From Zonotrichia leucophrys gambelii (Eukaryota; Chordata; Aves; Passeriformes; Passerellidae), in assembly GCF_028769735.1 (NCBI RefSeq), contig NC_088171.1, positions 96,537,412-96,601,411 on the forward strand: a DNA stretch of 64,000 nucleotides, given 5' to 3'. This document shows positions 23,313 to 35,700 of this stretch, one piece after another. Numbering within the stretch: the first letter of the stretch is position 1; every line of letters starts with the position of its first letter. Below the pieces are notes generated by a model. The model was not told the DNA's origin, ran no database searches, and saw only the letters and a program-made list of their open reading frames with translations. The position numbers and the translations under genes were made by a program.

Positions 23313-26300
23313 TCTGAAAAGATGATGGAAGAATTAAGAAGCTTGAGTTGAATCATTGAACAAACTGGAAGAGTATCACAGTCTCAGTCAGCTGTGTTTA
23401 TTATTGTGTATTTGGAAACACCTTGACAGTAAAAGATATGTTGAAAAGATATTGCTTTAGTTGCCTCTAAAACTTCTGACAAAATTATTCTTCTGCAAAT
23501 GAAGACTACATCTCATTTTGCCTGCATAATTACTTATCAAATCAGTCACAACTGACCACTTACTATTTTCTTATTGCTTACTGATGTCACTGTTGCCTGG
23601 AAACTCTGACTTCTATGACTGTAGTGAAGAACTAGAAGCTGGCAGAGCTGCAAGGAGACAGCTCTTTGCTAAGGGATGCTTATCAGAGACAAACAAACTC
23701 CTGACCTTTGATGAAATTTCACAGAAGCAGACATGCCTGAAGCTTATGTCAGAGTTTGTGAAAGATCAACACAAATAAAAGGCTTTTGTAGTGATTTTGA
23801 CACTCTCATTTGAGCCTGAAGGGATTAAAGAGATGGGCCACCTTCATAATGGAATATTATGGACCTGTTGAATAGCTTGGGCAGTTCACTGCATAGCAGT
23901 GAAAAGCAAAGAAAAATTTACATCCATTTCATCAATAATGCATGAGCAAGTGATGGGGGGAAGAAAAAGAGGAAAAGTTTCAACGTTACCTGGACAGATA
24001 CGCTGAGGGAAAAAATGTGACTTTGTTCAGCAGGAGTAAAAAAGATTTATAATGCAAGAGACAATTTCAAAGTTGGAAAGAGCAGATGTAGGAAAGAGAT
24101 ATTAGGTGATTGCTAGACAGAGCTGTATAAAGTTCCTTTAGATTCTCATGTCATAATGCAGGCAGGTTAATTCAGCATGGGCTGCTCCATACAGGACGAT
24201 CCATGAGACTATCAGAGAGAAACTGTATTAGGATCCAGTTTAGGTACTTAACACAAATATCTGGCATTACCTTTCCATACCTCGTCTATGAACTTCGAAA
24301 ATGATATCTTAGTATTTTTATTACTTTTGCCTGTATTTAGTATTTGGTCAAAATATACAATAGCCCTATTGGTAGTGGTAGTTTTATTTTTGATATGCAT
24401 TATAAATGGAGAGTGGAAAGATGAGACAACTGATAAGCCTAAAAAATTATTTACAACTGCTTCGGTAGAACAAACAGTGGATTAAAGCTTTAAAATGATA
24501 AACTACTATAACTAAAAACATCAATGAGATATATCTGCATAGCCAAGAGCTGTCCAGTAATGACAATACTTCTTCAGTCTAGGCTTTTATTGTGTAAAAC
24601 ACAAGGGTGAATATTAGTTCAAAAGAAAATTCCCTTATTTTCTCCAATTCAGAAGACAATACTGATATTGCTGTCGTTGGAAGTTATGTCCAATTCTCTT
24701 TTTGAATATCATTTGCATTCTTAAAACACAAAGTTCTCATTCTTAAAATACAACTTTAGTCTTTGCCTATAATTAACATTAATTTGTTTCTTGCTGGGAG
24801 GTTATCTAAAGAGTCATAAATTTTTCATCTGTATCAACTCACCTTTCAGAATACAGGGGGTTCAGTGTAAAAAGTAAAATTCAGTAACTGTGTTTCTCTT
24901 ATACAATTCCTTCTAGTATAGTTATTATTTTTTCAGATTTTTTTTGAGGTATAACACCTTAGGCATCTGTGCAACTTATGATTTGATATTGAGATGAAAC
25001 ATTTGTCTAGAGCAAACTTTCAGAAGTAAAAATAACAAACATTACTTCTTTCCATTTTTGAAATATTGGTATCATCAAATTTGACTACAGTGCTGCATTG
25101 CATTAAAATATTTACCTAATATGCCTTCATAACAGTAAAGGTTTATTTTATTTTCTTTTCCTCATGTATTAAGAATAAATTCTAATTTGCTTTCTGAGAA
25201 TTACCACAGTAAGCCAGACTCAATTTACAAAATGAAACCCTGGGGCCTGGAGGACACTGACAGTGATACGATAAACAGTTCTGCTCTGCTGCAGAGCTCG
25301 AAGCAATATAATACTTTCAAGTTCAGAAATTTCAGACTAAGAACTAACAAGAAAACACAGAATATAAAAGTGTTTAGTAATGATTTCTTTTTCTTCTTCT
25401 TAGAAGCCATTGCAACTAAAGGGGAGACTAAAAATAAAAATTACTACCTATAAAATGGCAGATAAATTATGATTAAAAACATAAATAATTTAAAACAAAG
25501 TATCCAAAAGTATTTTATTACCTTTTTTTGCTTTGTTCCTTTCAAGCTCTGTGATGATTACATTAATTTTTCCTATGTGCTCCACAGCCCATTGCATGGC
25601 ACAGATTCCTCACTCACAGTTCATACATTTCCTACACTTGACTTACTCATCTACATAACTTCAGATGGGTGTTAGGACCACAATTAGGTTTTTCACTAAT
25701 ATGGCAACTATTCAAACTATTAGACAGACCAAATTCCTAAATGTTAGTGAAATTTTGATCTCTGTATTCAATTACGGCAAGATAAACCAGGCATTTTCTC
25801 TATGCCTCATTTTCTTCTAGGTACTGCATCAGAACTTTTCTAACTGGCTGAGCAAAACCAATCTGGAGCCAACAGTGAAGCTGTCTCTATGTTTTGCACT
25901 GATATGGCCTTGTGTCATTAAAACTTAAGTCTTGAAGAAATTAAAACTCTGTAAAAGGGTTTGTTTCTTCCCCAGCCAGAGGAAACGACAAAGATGTCAT
26001 TAGAAAGAAGCAAACTTTTTTCAGATAAATCAGATTGGTTCTGAGTTAATGGTAAAGCAAGAGGAGATCAACAACAGTTATCCTTTTCACTTTTCTCTCT
26101 TTCTGCTTTATTTCCTTCTCTGTTCCAACAATTCTTTGAAAATGAATGAAATATCCCTTAATTTAACAACATTCCATAGTTTAAACACTAAATTTGTTGA
26201 TATCTATAGTGAATAGATACGCTACAACAGCAATTTTAGCAAAAAAAATTTAAACAAAAGTTCCCCAGAGGTTATACAAAAGAGATATAAAGGGAGGCTA

Positions 26301-26703
26301 CAAAATAAATACTAACACTACAGTTCAATAATGCATTAGCTTTATCTTTTCCATTAAAAAATACCAGATCATAGGGAGATGACTTCTTTCAAATAAAAAT
26401 CATTACAGAATTTCTCTATTGAGTTATATTTATCTGCTGATCTTCATGCCTCTTCTGGCAGAAGTGGCTGTCTTATCTGTTCATACTAATATTTCTAAAG
26501 TTTTCCACTTGTTATCATTGAAATAATAAACTGTTATTGAAACAGCATCAGCTAGCTTGGTAAAGGGACTTGCTGATAAGTAATTTGTTAATGACGAACC
26601 CCCTCTGCTAGATGTGCTGAGAGAAGGAAGCAGCTCCTGCTGTGAAAGCAAATCTACCCATGTATATTCCCAGATCTTAAGTATCATTTATCTATAATTA
26701 GAG

Positions 26704-26758
26704 GGTGTATGTGTGAGTGATTGTGTGTGAGTGGGTGTGTGAGTGGGTGTGTGTGTGG
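26704..26758. repeat. TG-rich microsatellite
   Basis: Interrupted (GT)n with GAGTGG interruptions, probably an ageing dinucleotide repeat. Confidence 0.85.
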
Positions 26759-26879
26759 CTGCCACATTTGTTGTCAGTCTTGAGGCCTTGAATTTAGGCC
26801 GCAGCGGTATGGTAGGGTAGTGTAGTTTGAAATAATATTATTCATGGTCATTATTCATAGTCATTGACTCTGCAACCAG

Positions 26880-27745
26880 TTGCTGGTCAGCCTCAGCTCT
26901 GTGCCCAGTAAAACCTCAGAACAGATCGCCTTGGAAGATATGTTAAAACATTTGGAGACAGGAAGGGGATTAGAGACGTTCAACATGGCTTCACCAGGGA
27001 CAAATCTTACCTGATTAATCTAGCGGCCTGAAGAGTGACTGCATCAGTGGATAAGGGAAAAGCTATAAACCTCATCTGCTTGGACTTCTTTAAGGCTTTT
27101 AATGTGGTCCCTCACAATATTCTTGCCTAAACTGGAAAGACATGAGTGTGATGAATGCACTTTTAGGTGGATATGGAATGAATTGGATGGCCATATATGA
27201 AAACTTACAGTCAGTGGCTCAGTGGCAAAGTGGAAAACCGTGCCGAGTGCTCTCTTTCAGGGGTCTATAGAGGAACCACTATTATTTAATGTCTCAATCA
27301 GTGGCATAGGCAGTGCGACTGAAGCAAGTCTTGCAGGTGATGCCAAACTGAGTGGTGCAGTTCATGGTGCTGGAGGAACGCGAGGAACTTTCACAGGCTT
27401 GAGGACTGGGCCCATGTAAAAGTCCATGAAGTTCAGTAAGGCCAAGTAAAAGGTCCTAAACCTGAGGCAGGGCAGACCCAGGTATCACTATTCACAGCAC
27501 GATGAATGGATTGAAAGCAGCACTGAGAAGAAGGATTTGGACATCCTAGTGGACAAAACAATGGGAATGAGATGGCAATGTACGCTCACAGCCCAGAAAG
27601 AGAATCATATCCTGGTTTGCATAAAAAGAAATGTGCCCAGTATGTTCGAGGGAGGTGACTCCCACCCTCTACTCTGCTCTTATGAGACCCCACCTGGAGT
27701 CACTGCATCTGACACTGCATCTGGTTATGCTGTGTTTCTTCTCAG
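26880..27745 (+). mobile_element. CR1 LINE fragment, reverse-transcriptase region, degenerate
   Basis: About 865 bp match the CR1 ORF2 reverse transcriptase by recalled consensus. Recognisable segments in order are GGTCAGCCTCAGCTCTGTGC near the left end, the palm motif encoded around 27079-27117 (translating close to Leu-Asp-Phe-Phe-Lys-Ala-Phe-Asn), the Phe-Ala-Asp-Asp-equivalent block around 27328-27352, and the Leu-Tyr-Ser-Ala-Leu-type block near 27678. The copy is dead: the second aspartate of the first motif reads Asn and the Asp-Asp pair reads Gly-Asp. Frames are broken by several indels, and the two short plus-strand frames here are debris of one original ORF. It is cut at both ends and lacks the CR1 3' terminus. 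Confidence 0.88.
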
Positions 27746-29051
27746 AAGGAAGAATGAGAATGCAGCAACAACAACCAAATTCACTGCATGTTCCTAGTAA
27801 GCACAGTTATGTTTATATCTTTCAACTGCAGCTATTTTTATCTCTAAACTGGAAAGGGAGGCTATAGAGACCATTTCTACCTCCAGAAATGAGATCAGCA
27901 AAGTTTACTTTTGACTTATCTTGGTCAGTCTCAGGAAGGACTAATATTGTATTTACACAAACCTCATTTCTTCCCCTTTTCTTCTTTATACTCTAGGTAC
28001 AAATTCAATCATTGGCTCAATAAACTGACTCCTATTTTTCTCTAAAAGTCACCTTAGACACAGTTTCTGGTATGAACTTCCAACGCAATTTTAACTCTAA
28101 AGTAATCTGTTTGTGCGGTTGTAAACTAAAGGCATAAATGAGTTAAGTACATTTAAGAAAGGCTTCATGTGTCTTTTAGAATTATAGTTAGAAGTTAGAA
28201 CCTGTACTATTTAAAATAAGTGATCACATATAACAAAAGTGTATTGCATCTAACAGCATAAAACTCAAGTCTTTCCATCCCCACTTTAACTGCCTGCATA
28301 ACATGAGCAGTGCAGTCCCAAGTTTTTCTGCATCTGCCAGTATATACATGTCATTGGATTGCAGTGGGAGCAAATCATTGTGTGTGTGTGTCTGTGTGTT
28401 GCAGTCACTATGAAAAATACACACGGCAAGAAAACCAGCAGGCAAGTAACTCCTATGTTACTTTATCAGCTGATCAGCAGGAAGTACCCTTACCTTCAGC
28501 AGCTGTCATTTCCCCAGCTCCTCCACTTATATCCCTGATCATGCAGAGGAGCCAAGGTCAGGCCACAAAATTGTATCACCTTCACAATATCAGCAGGGCT
28601 GAGCCTTCCCAGCCAAGTGAATGGGTGAGAGAAAGATAGATGAGGTTGCTTTCAAACCAACCTCCCCGTTCCACAATACTCTGAACAGCTGCTAAGCCAC
28701 CTGGCCGGCCACAGGATTATACCTTATTTAATTCTCATCCACAAGAACCCAAACTCTGTATAGTATTGCCATTTCTGACTGGAGGAAAAAATCTCTTTTT
28801 TTCCTCACATTGTTAGTTTGAATAAAACCTGTTTTCAGTGAACAGACCTACTAAAGAAAGTTACAAGAGATGAATAAACTCCAATAACTGATTGGATAAA
28901 GGGGAAATACACTCAGTGTACAAAAACATGGTCAAGTTTGTGCAGAAGTTGAATACCAAGAGAATTCACTTGGGTCTTCAGAACACAGAGCCCTGGGTGC
29001 TACCAAAATCGTCTGTGCTCTGATTAAATAGCAATTTGTCAGAGAGATAAC
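27746..29051. other. Unassigned non-coding DNA
   Basis: No gene supported. Contains a short TG microsatellite at 28379-28400. The moderately GC-rich stretch at 28480-28710 has no recognised identity. Confidence 0.5.
28379..28400. repeat. Short (TG)n microsatellite
   Basis: TG units with a single TC interruption. Confidence 0.8.
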
Positions 29052-29604
29052 TGTATTGTGTATGCATGGCAGCGTGGTGGCTACAAGGGTGGATTCTGTG
29101 AGAAGCTGCCAGAAGATTCTTTCATCAACAACAGAACAAATATTGACCCCAAGACAGACCCACTGCTGGCCAGGGCAAAGCTCATTAGTGATGGCAGCGC
29201 ACCTCTAGGAAAAGGAAAAAAAAATCTTGCACCGTGACCACTGCAGCCAGAGAGGATAGGAGAAAATGAGAACCCCCATTCCTCACACCCCTGCACCACT
29301 AAAGGCGAGGAGGTAAAGAACAGCAGGAGCACAGTTGAGCCCTTGAAGAAGGGCCAGAAGGGAAAGGTTTTCTCAAGATTTAGGAGTTCTTTTCTCATTA
29401 TAATACTCTGCTTTGATTTGTAATACATTAAACTAATTTCTCTGAGTTCTCTGAGTCTCTGAGTTTGTTTTGACTGTAACTGGTGATTATCACTTCCTGT
29501 TCTTATCTTGACCATTTTTATATTTTCTCTCCACTGCTTAGCTGAGGAGGACAGCAACAAAATAGCTTTGGTGTGTACCTGGGGTCCAGCCAAAATAAAC
29601 CACA
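29052..29604 (+). mobile_element. Solo LTR of ERVL-like avian endogenous retrovirus, internally shortened
   Basis: The plus strand follows a well-known avian ERVL-type LTR recalled from memory. The left part carries GGTGGCTACAAGGGTGGATT and CTGTGAGAAGCTGCCAGAAG, then GACCCACTGCTGGCCAGGGC. The right part has CACCACTAAAGGCGAGGAGG, a TTGATTTGTAATACATTAAA block and the terminal segment GCTTTGGTGTGTACCTGGGG. The boundaries (TG at 29052, CACA ending 29604) are inferred. The family copies I recall carry a long series of internal repeated units between these two halves, which are absent here. The usual poly(A)-signal AATAAA appears altered to AATACA. No target duplication is clear, so the copy is old. 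The long minus-strand frame across it starts with TTG and is not a gene. Confidence 0.8.
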
Positions 29605-32116
29605 GAGAAAAAACTGAATGAATTGGAAATCAAGTGGAGAGAAGGTATCATACCCAGCCATAGAAACACTGCAGTTATTAGGAAAAAAAATAGTAAAAAA
29701 ACTAGTGACAGGATTTAGCAAACACACCTGGAAGTCTTAGAAATATAACTTGCACAATTCTTTCAACTAGCAAATCTTTCTGCAACTGCATCACTACAGA
29801 GAAGGTTGTGATAAGCTCAGTGATCTAAAATTATAGAAAGAGCATTTGAGGTAAGACAGCAATGCCAATGCCAAATGTATTTTTTGCAGCTGCATCCACC
29901 AAGAGTGACTTTCAGGAGGTTCCAACAACCACATGTGGTCTGTCCCTTTTGAATAGGTCATGAGAAAGAATAAGGGATCACCTGACAAAATAAAGAATTA
30001 CATGGCATTCAGAAAGGGGGAGTGGCAGCATTGCCAGGTTGCTAATTGTACCACAGAGATGTTTGATGTTTTTTCAGGTACCAGGTCCAGCTGGTTAGAT
30101 AATAGGCAATGTGGTGCCTGTTAAAAAAAAAAAACAAACTGGGGAAAGATCCACAGAACTGAGAATTTAAAAGCCTAATTTCTATATTGGACTTCTATAG
30201 AGACTGGATTGAAAACAGAATTGCTGGGTATGGGAATAAATATGCTTTATTCAGGAGAGACAAGGTTTTCTAAGGAAAATTATTTCCCACAAAATTAATG
30301 GACCTATTCTAAAAAAAAATATTAAGAATTCTGTGGATAAGAGGAAGATAATAGAGTCCACATAAGTTTTCAAAGAGATCCTTGAGGAAACTAAGATGCA
30401 GCAAAGGTATAAACTCATTGTTAATTGGCTAAAACACAGAAGAGAGATAATGAAGGGGAATGGTCAGCTCTAATTATATCAGCAAGAGGAATTCAATACA
30501 GATGTAGAATACATAGGAAAAACACTGTCTTAATCAGTCTAAACAGCAATATGATCTTTATTATGTCTCGTACCACTGAAGAATAAATAGATGCACAAAA
30601 ACAATAGGACAGATATCAATGTTGGTCAAGAAAACAGTATGGAAAAGGAAGGGGAGAAACAAAATAAAACCATAACATGAACTCATGTTTTCAATGTTGT
30701 GTGCAGAAACTGTCCTTATCACAAAAATATAATACTTGACTTGGAAGTCAGAGAGGATGGTGAAGAACAACAAAAATGACAAAACAGGTTGCACCATAAG
30801 TGTAAGGAATGAACAGACAGTGTAAACTTTTATTCAGGTAATGATTAAATGAACTAAAGCTTCTGAAGTTTTAGAAGAGACATGAAAAAATAGCATAAAA
30901 CCCCATGACCAACAGAGAAAGAGCAAATAGGTAAGAAATGTTAGTATTTTCTAATATCAGAAATAGGGGATAGATAAAATTCCCACCTATCATGTCTCAG
31001 TTGAAAACAAACCAGTATTATTACTACTTGCAATTTGAACGCATATAGCTTTCAACTTAATGATCACAATAAAAACCAAAAAACAACTTTAACAGAAGTC
31101 TAATACTCAGAGGAAATTGCATTTCAAAAGTGAAAGGACCATAGCAATATTCTAAGAGTACAAAAGTTAAATGATAAAATACAGACTATTGTTCACTAGA
31201 TTTTGCAGATAATGATAAATAGAAAGAAAATAGAAAGCTTTAGTTCTTCAGCTCTTATGCCTTATAAATTATTATAAAATAATTGATTTAATTTTGTTTC
31301 TGTTGATCAATTTTTGACTACCTCCATACCTCAGTTAACTGAATCTATTAATTATTTTGGATTTTATTTTAAGCCATGCCCTGATAAATCAAGAGAAACT
31401 TCAAGCTGTAGCATTTCTCATGAAAATGTGACAGAAATATGGAGATGTTCCTTTTTTGTTGCTATATTTATTCTGCCTATCCCTAATAAACAAGTTTATC
31501 ATAAGAGTCCCTGAAAACACAATTCTGTTTATTATTCACTTTGAAGAAGAGAATGTAATTTATTGTATGCTTGCAAAAGGTCTTATAAAATATTCCATAC
31601 TACATACATTAATAATGATTTGGCATTGTTGATAAATAATGATATTTTTATCATTATTATTACTGCTATCTTTTAATATTTTTTATTAAGGAAGGTCAAG
31701 TTTGGTATTGTAGTTCCAGATATTTATGCCAGCAAGTAGGACTTTAATTACTATGTTCACTGAATTAAGGAAAAAGGAACTGTTGTTAACATTTTCCTCT
31801 CCAAACCTAGAATTCCCTATCAGTTGCTTGTAATTCAAACAGCTACTAGGTATTAGGCATATAAAATGTTAGAAAAAATGCCAGAAATTAGCCTTAAAGA
31901 AAGAGACTTTGGGCTAAACCCCAGCTTTATGCCTATGTAGAAACCTTTGATAAAGAGACAAACATATCTAATAGTCTTCAATTCTGTAGCCAGTATGTTC
32001 AGTGGAAAAACTTGTGGTGCTGTCCGAAGGAGCAGATTTTAGTATGGCTGAAATTACTAGTTCAATATACAGTTTATTACCCATGCTTTATTTTATTAAT
32101 CGGTGGATGAAAATAT
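29605..32116. other. Unassigned AT-rich non-coding DNA
   Basis: No gene supported. Includes an A tract at about 30122-30134. Some of the 30.0-30.5 kb stretch has a repeat-like feel, but I cannot assign it. Confidence 0.5.
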
Positions 32117-32793
32117 TGTCATGGGTTTACCTTGGTGGGTTGCCAGACATCCATGCACGTGCATCCAGGGAGGGATGAGTGAGAAAATAACATGGAAAAG
32201 CTCAATGGTTGACAGAAAAACATGGATATGTCTCCTGGATTTTTGAAAATTAGACTGGGAGTTAAGCAACCTGCATTGAGATAAGATAAAGGTGACACTA
32301 GTGTCCAGTTATGTCAGGTCTAGGGAGAAGTAAACAAGGCTGGGGGAGAAGAATGTGTCCTCAAGGAGAGTCAGGCCCAGCAGCTGTCCTGATATACAGC
32401 ATGGCAACATCCAGAGTCTGTTGCAGGTGACAGTTTAAACCATTCCCCTCTCCAGAGGAGCTGCTTGGCATTCCCATGTGTACCAGAATTTAATTAATGC
32501 ATTGCTCTCAGTGTTTGGTGGGACCCACCATCAACCAAGAAGTCCAGGGTGAAGAGGTCCAGGAGGATGCTGCTGGATCCCTTGGGGTGGTGACTGTCTT
32601 TCTACTTAATCCATCTCTCACTGTCTTTCTCACTTGACTCCTCCTCTCCCCTTGTCTACTCCTTTCTATCTTTTTCTGCTTCATATTTACCTTTAAATAA
32701 CATCTGTATTATTGATTTTGGCATATGGTCTCATTTGCATCTTAATTCAGGCAGAGACATCTCTCTAACTATCATAATAATCAAATGTTAACA
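32117..32793 (+). mobile_element. Probable avian ERV LTR remnant
   Basis: The left end TGTCATGGGTTTACCTTGGT resembles an avian LTR terminus (TGTCATGG-type). The right third is LTR-like: a long CT-rich tract, then CCTTTAAATAACATC (a degraded poly(A) signal), then GGCATATGGTCTCATTTGCA and TTAATTCAGGCAGAGACA, which recall the R-U5 of avian retroviral LTRs. The exact right boundary is uncertain and no target duplication is evident. Two different LTRs may be juxtaposed here. Strand is taken from the position of the poly(A)-like block. Confidence 0.5.
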
Positions 32794-35700
32794 CTGCCCT
32801 CTGTCTTCCCTCCCCATGCTCTCAGGAGGCTCCAGGTTACAGTAAATGATTAAACACCGTGGCACAGGTAAACAAGCATTTTATCTTTTATGGCTTCACC
32901 AAACCTCTTCTACATCTGACCCTGATTACTGAGCAGTATCAAATAAGGAAAAGAGAGAATTTTCACTCCTTTTAGAGTTCACAAAATTGGCAGAATTTAT
33001 ACCCATATTAGAGGTTGAAGCAACAGTTTAAATGCCTTGGTTGATTTTGAGATAGTCTTGTAGAAGACACAAACTCAACAAAAAAGGAATGTTACACGTG
33101 AAGTCACAACTGAATAGGAGGTATTCTTTTCAGTTAAGGTAATTAAACAAAGTGGTCTGAGATGTATTTCTACTTTGTGATTGAGTCACCATTTGTGTGT
33201 AGCTGATTCTGGATCCTATGGCACACCGGGTTACTGAACAGACAGATGCATGCTACATCTCATATTCCTGTGCAGGCATCAGGTGCATCACATGCAAAAC
33301 CAGAAATTATACTGTGCTTGTTCACTGTTCCTGCATCTGCCTCCTTTCAGCTCTCTCTCTGTGCCCTAACTCCAGCATTCTGGAAGAAATGCTTGGGCTA
33401 CAGATGGTCCACAAGGTTAACCTTCATGAGAAACATTTGTACAATCAGAGAATAAAAATTTATCTGTCATGTCAAGGAAAAAAAAAATATGTGAAAGCTG
33501 AAATTAATCAAGTTGAACAGGTCACCTGTATAATGAAGTTATGACAGGAGCAAATTTCTTGCAGGAGTAAAAATGTAGAATGCAGGATGCATTACTTAGG
33601 CTAGAAGAACAAAGGTGTAGAAAAGGAGACGTGAAATAGTATTAAACAAGCATGGCTTTCCAACTGGGAAAAGTGGGAGTCTTGCTAGTGGTTGTCAGAC
33701 ATATGTACCATGTGATAATGATTTTCTCTGTGCATATAAACATAGACACAGGGCTGCTGTAGGATTCCAGTGCTTAGCCTATCTCCCCCTTGATAAGTAG
33801 AAAAAAAAAAAGAGCGGAGGCTGCAACAATACTCAGATAAAGCATTACAATTTCTTCTTTGACAGCAGGATAGAGTGCTTGATTTGATCCTGAATGTCAG
33901 AAATGTCACAAGCAAATGTTGTTTCTAAGAATGTACAGTTCCAATTTTAGGCATCTTGAGATCATTTCTTAGACCAAGTTTTAATGAATATTTGGCTAGG
34001 AAAGATGGCAAAGATCAAGACAGTAATTATATTGAAAAATGTTGGATGCACTTTTTAGGGTATTCCAGGAATCAACTACTTCTGGGTTTTAGTTTTAATA
34101 TACAGGGAAGATATTGATCTTCTATTTCAACCTTAGAGTCCCAAAAATATTGAAGATAAATAATTAAAGTGCAGGGACAAATCATCCTGGGAGATTAAGC
34201 AGCTCAGTTATGAAAAGGTCAGCTCCATACTGATAATAAACTTTTGATTACTTTTCTAAAACCTATATGTAGAATTACACTCAAACATGAACATCTTGAA
34301 AAAGAAAAATCTAATTGTTTATCTGCAAAAACATTACAGAATATGAAACTTGACTTCCTCATCAACTAACTAAAATGCTTTTTTCCATTTTTCCCCATAA
34401 AATTAAATGTTTAGGTGGAAATAATGAAGAATTTTAGTACATAAATAAAGAAAATTTTAAATACATACTTTATGTGTAGGCTTCCATACAGGAAGACAAA
34501 GGTGCCTACAGATTTGTGACACAGATTTGTATATCCAAATCCCTAAAATTCAGAGGCATTTTACTGTCTTTATTTGGAATTATGAAAGTCGCCATCAATT
34601 ATGTACACAATGAAATTTACTAACAAGGCTTAGCATCTAAGAGCAAACAATGGAAAAGCTGGATTTACTAATCAAGAGTCTAATGGTCAGTGGGATCTTC
34701 CACAGCTGGCTGACTGCAGCCTGAGAAGACTGAGGAATCGAATATGTTGGGATCCATTTATAGACTCATAATCGAGTGGCTGAAATAACAACACTCCTTT
34801 CCTTCAATCCCTCACCTCTCAGTAGGAACTACTAAGGAAAATATTTCATAAAATCTTTCCCCAAAAGAGAATGAAAAGACTTTTCATTTTTAAATGGTTT
34901 CCACAGAAGACATAGAGGTCTGAAGGACACTGTAGACCAAATAAATTGGTAATCTGCAGAACTGTAAATGCCATATTCTTTTTCCACATTGAAGAAATAG
35001 GTATCTTTTCTGCTTTTATATGTTAGACTGAGCAAATACTCCCTCCTCAGAGGGAAACAAAGGCTTTTTTTATCTCCATCCATAGACACAAAAGGGTCAT
35101 GAAAGCAGAGCAAAAAAGCCACACTATTTTATATCTCCATTTCCAAGTTTTCTGTAACCTAATGTTGATCCCTACCAATGTTTCCTAGGCACAATAATTC
35201 ACTGAAGTGGCTGATCTTTATCTCAGTTCCTAGGATCTTTTGCTGGGATTGAAGGCCTAGTAAAAACCTGGTAGATGATATCTAGAATGAGCCTACCTTA
35301 GTTCATGCCCTGAAGCTCATTATATATTTGGGTGATGTGCACTGTGAGATATCAGAGGAAAATATTCAAAAAAGTCTGAAGATTTCTTGGACAAGGATAA
35401 TGCTGGCTCTTTACCAATTACCTCTCTCTTCCTTAAATTTCAGCATTGCAAACAGTGTCAGAAAGATAATGTCCTACTGAAAACTGTTTTGCTGTTGGCC
35501 TTATTACTCTCAATCTTCCAGCGTCTATGTGTATCTTATTTTGCTTTATTTCCTTTCATATTTTCCTTGGGGTTTTTGTCACATCATTCATTATGTTTTG
35601 TGGCTATTTTCCTACTTATTTTTGGTAGTTCTAGAAATATCCTACAAAGAGTCTACCTCCAATTATATGTGCCTCTTTCTCAAACCTTCAGAAGCACAGG

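Larger units (their letters stand above)
20315..26703. other. Long unassigned AT-rich non-coding span
   Basis: About 6.4 kb with no supported gene. Small structures are a perfect 9-bp hairpin at 21856-21877 and a 12-bp unit (AGGCTAAATTAC) in three tandem copies near 23278-23312. Two ATG-started short frames at 23584-23778 and 24288-24485 are discussed as weak microprotein candidates. No transposon family is recognised. Confidence 0.55.

Noticed and set aside
29081..29593. 170-codon minus-strand open frame
   Set aside because: It lies antisense to an ERVL-like LTR and starts from TTG. It is not a retroviral or host coding sequence.
33218..33544. 108-codon ATG frame with several cysteines
   Set aside because: The cysteine spacing forms no known motif, there is no splice context, and an overlapping frame is also open.
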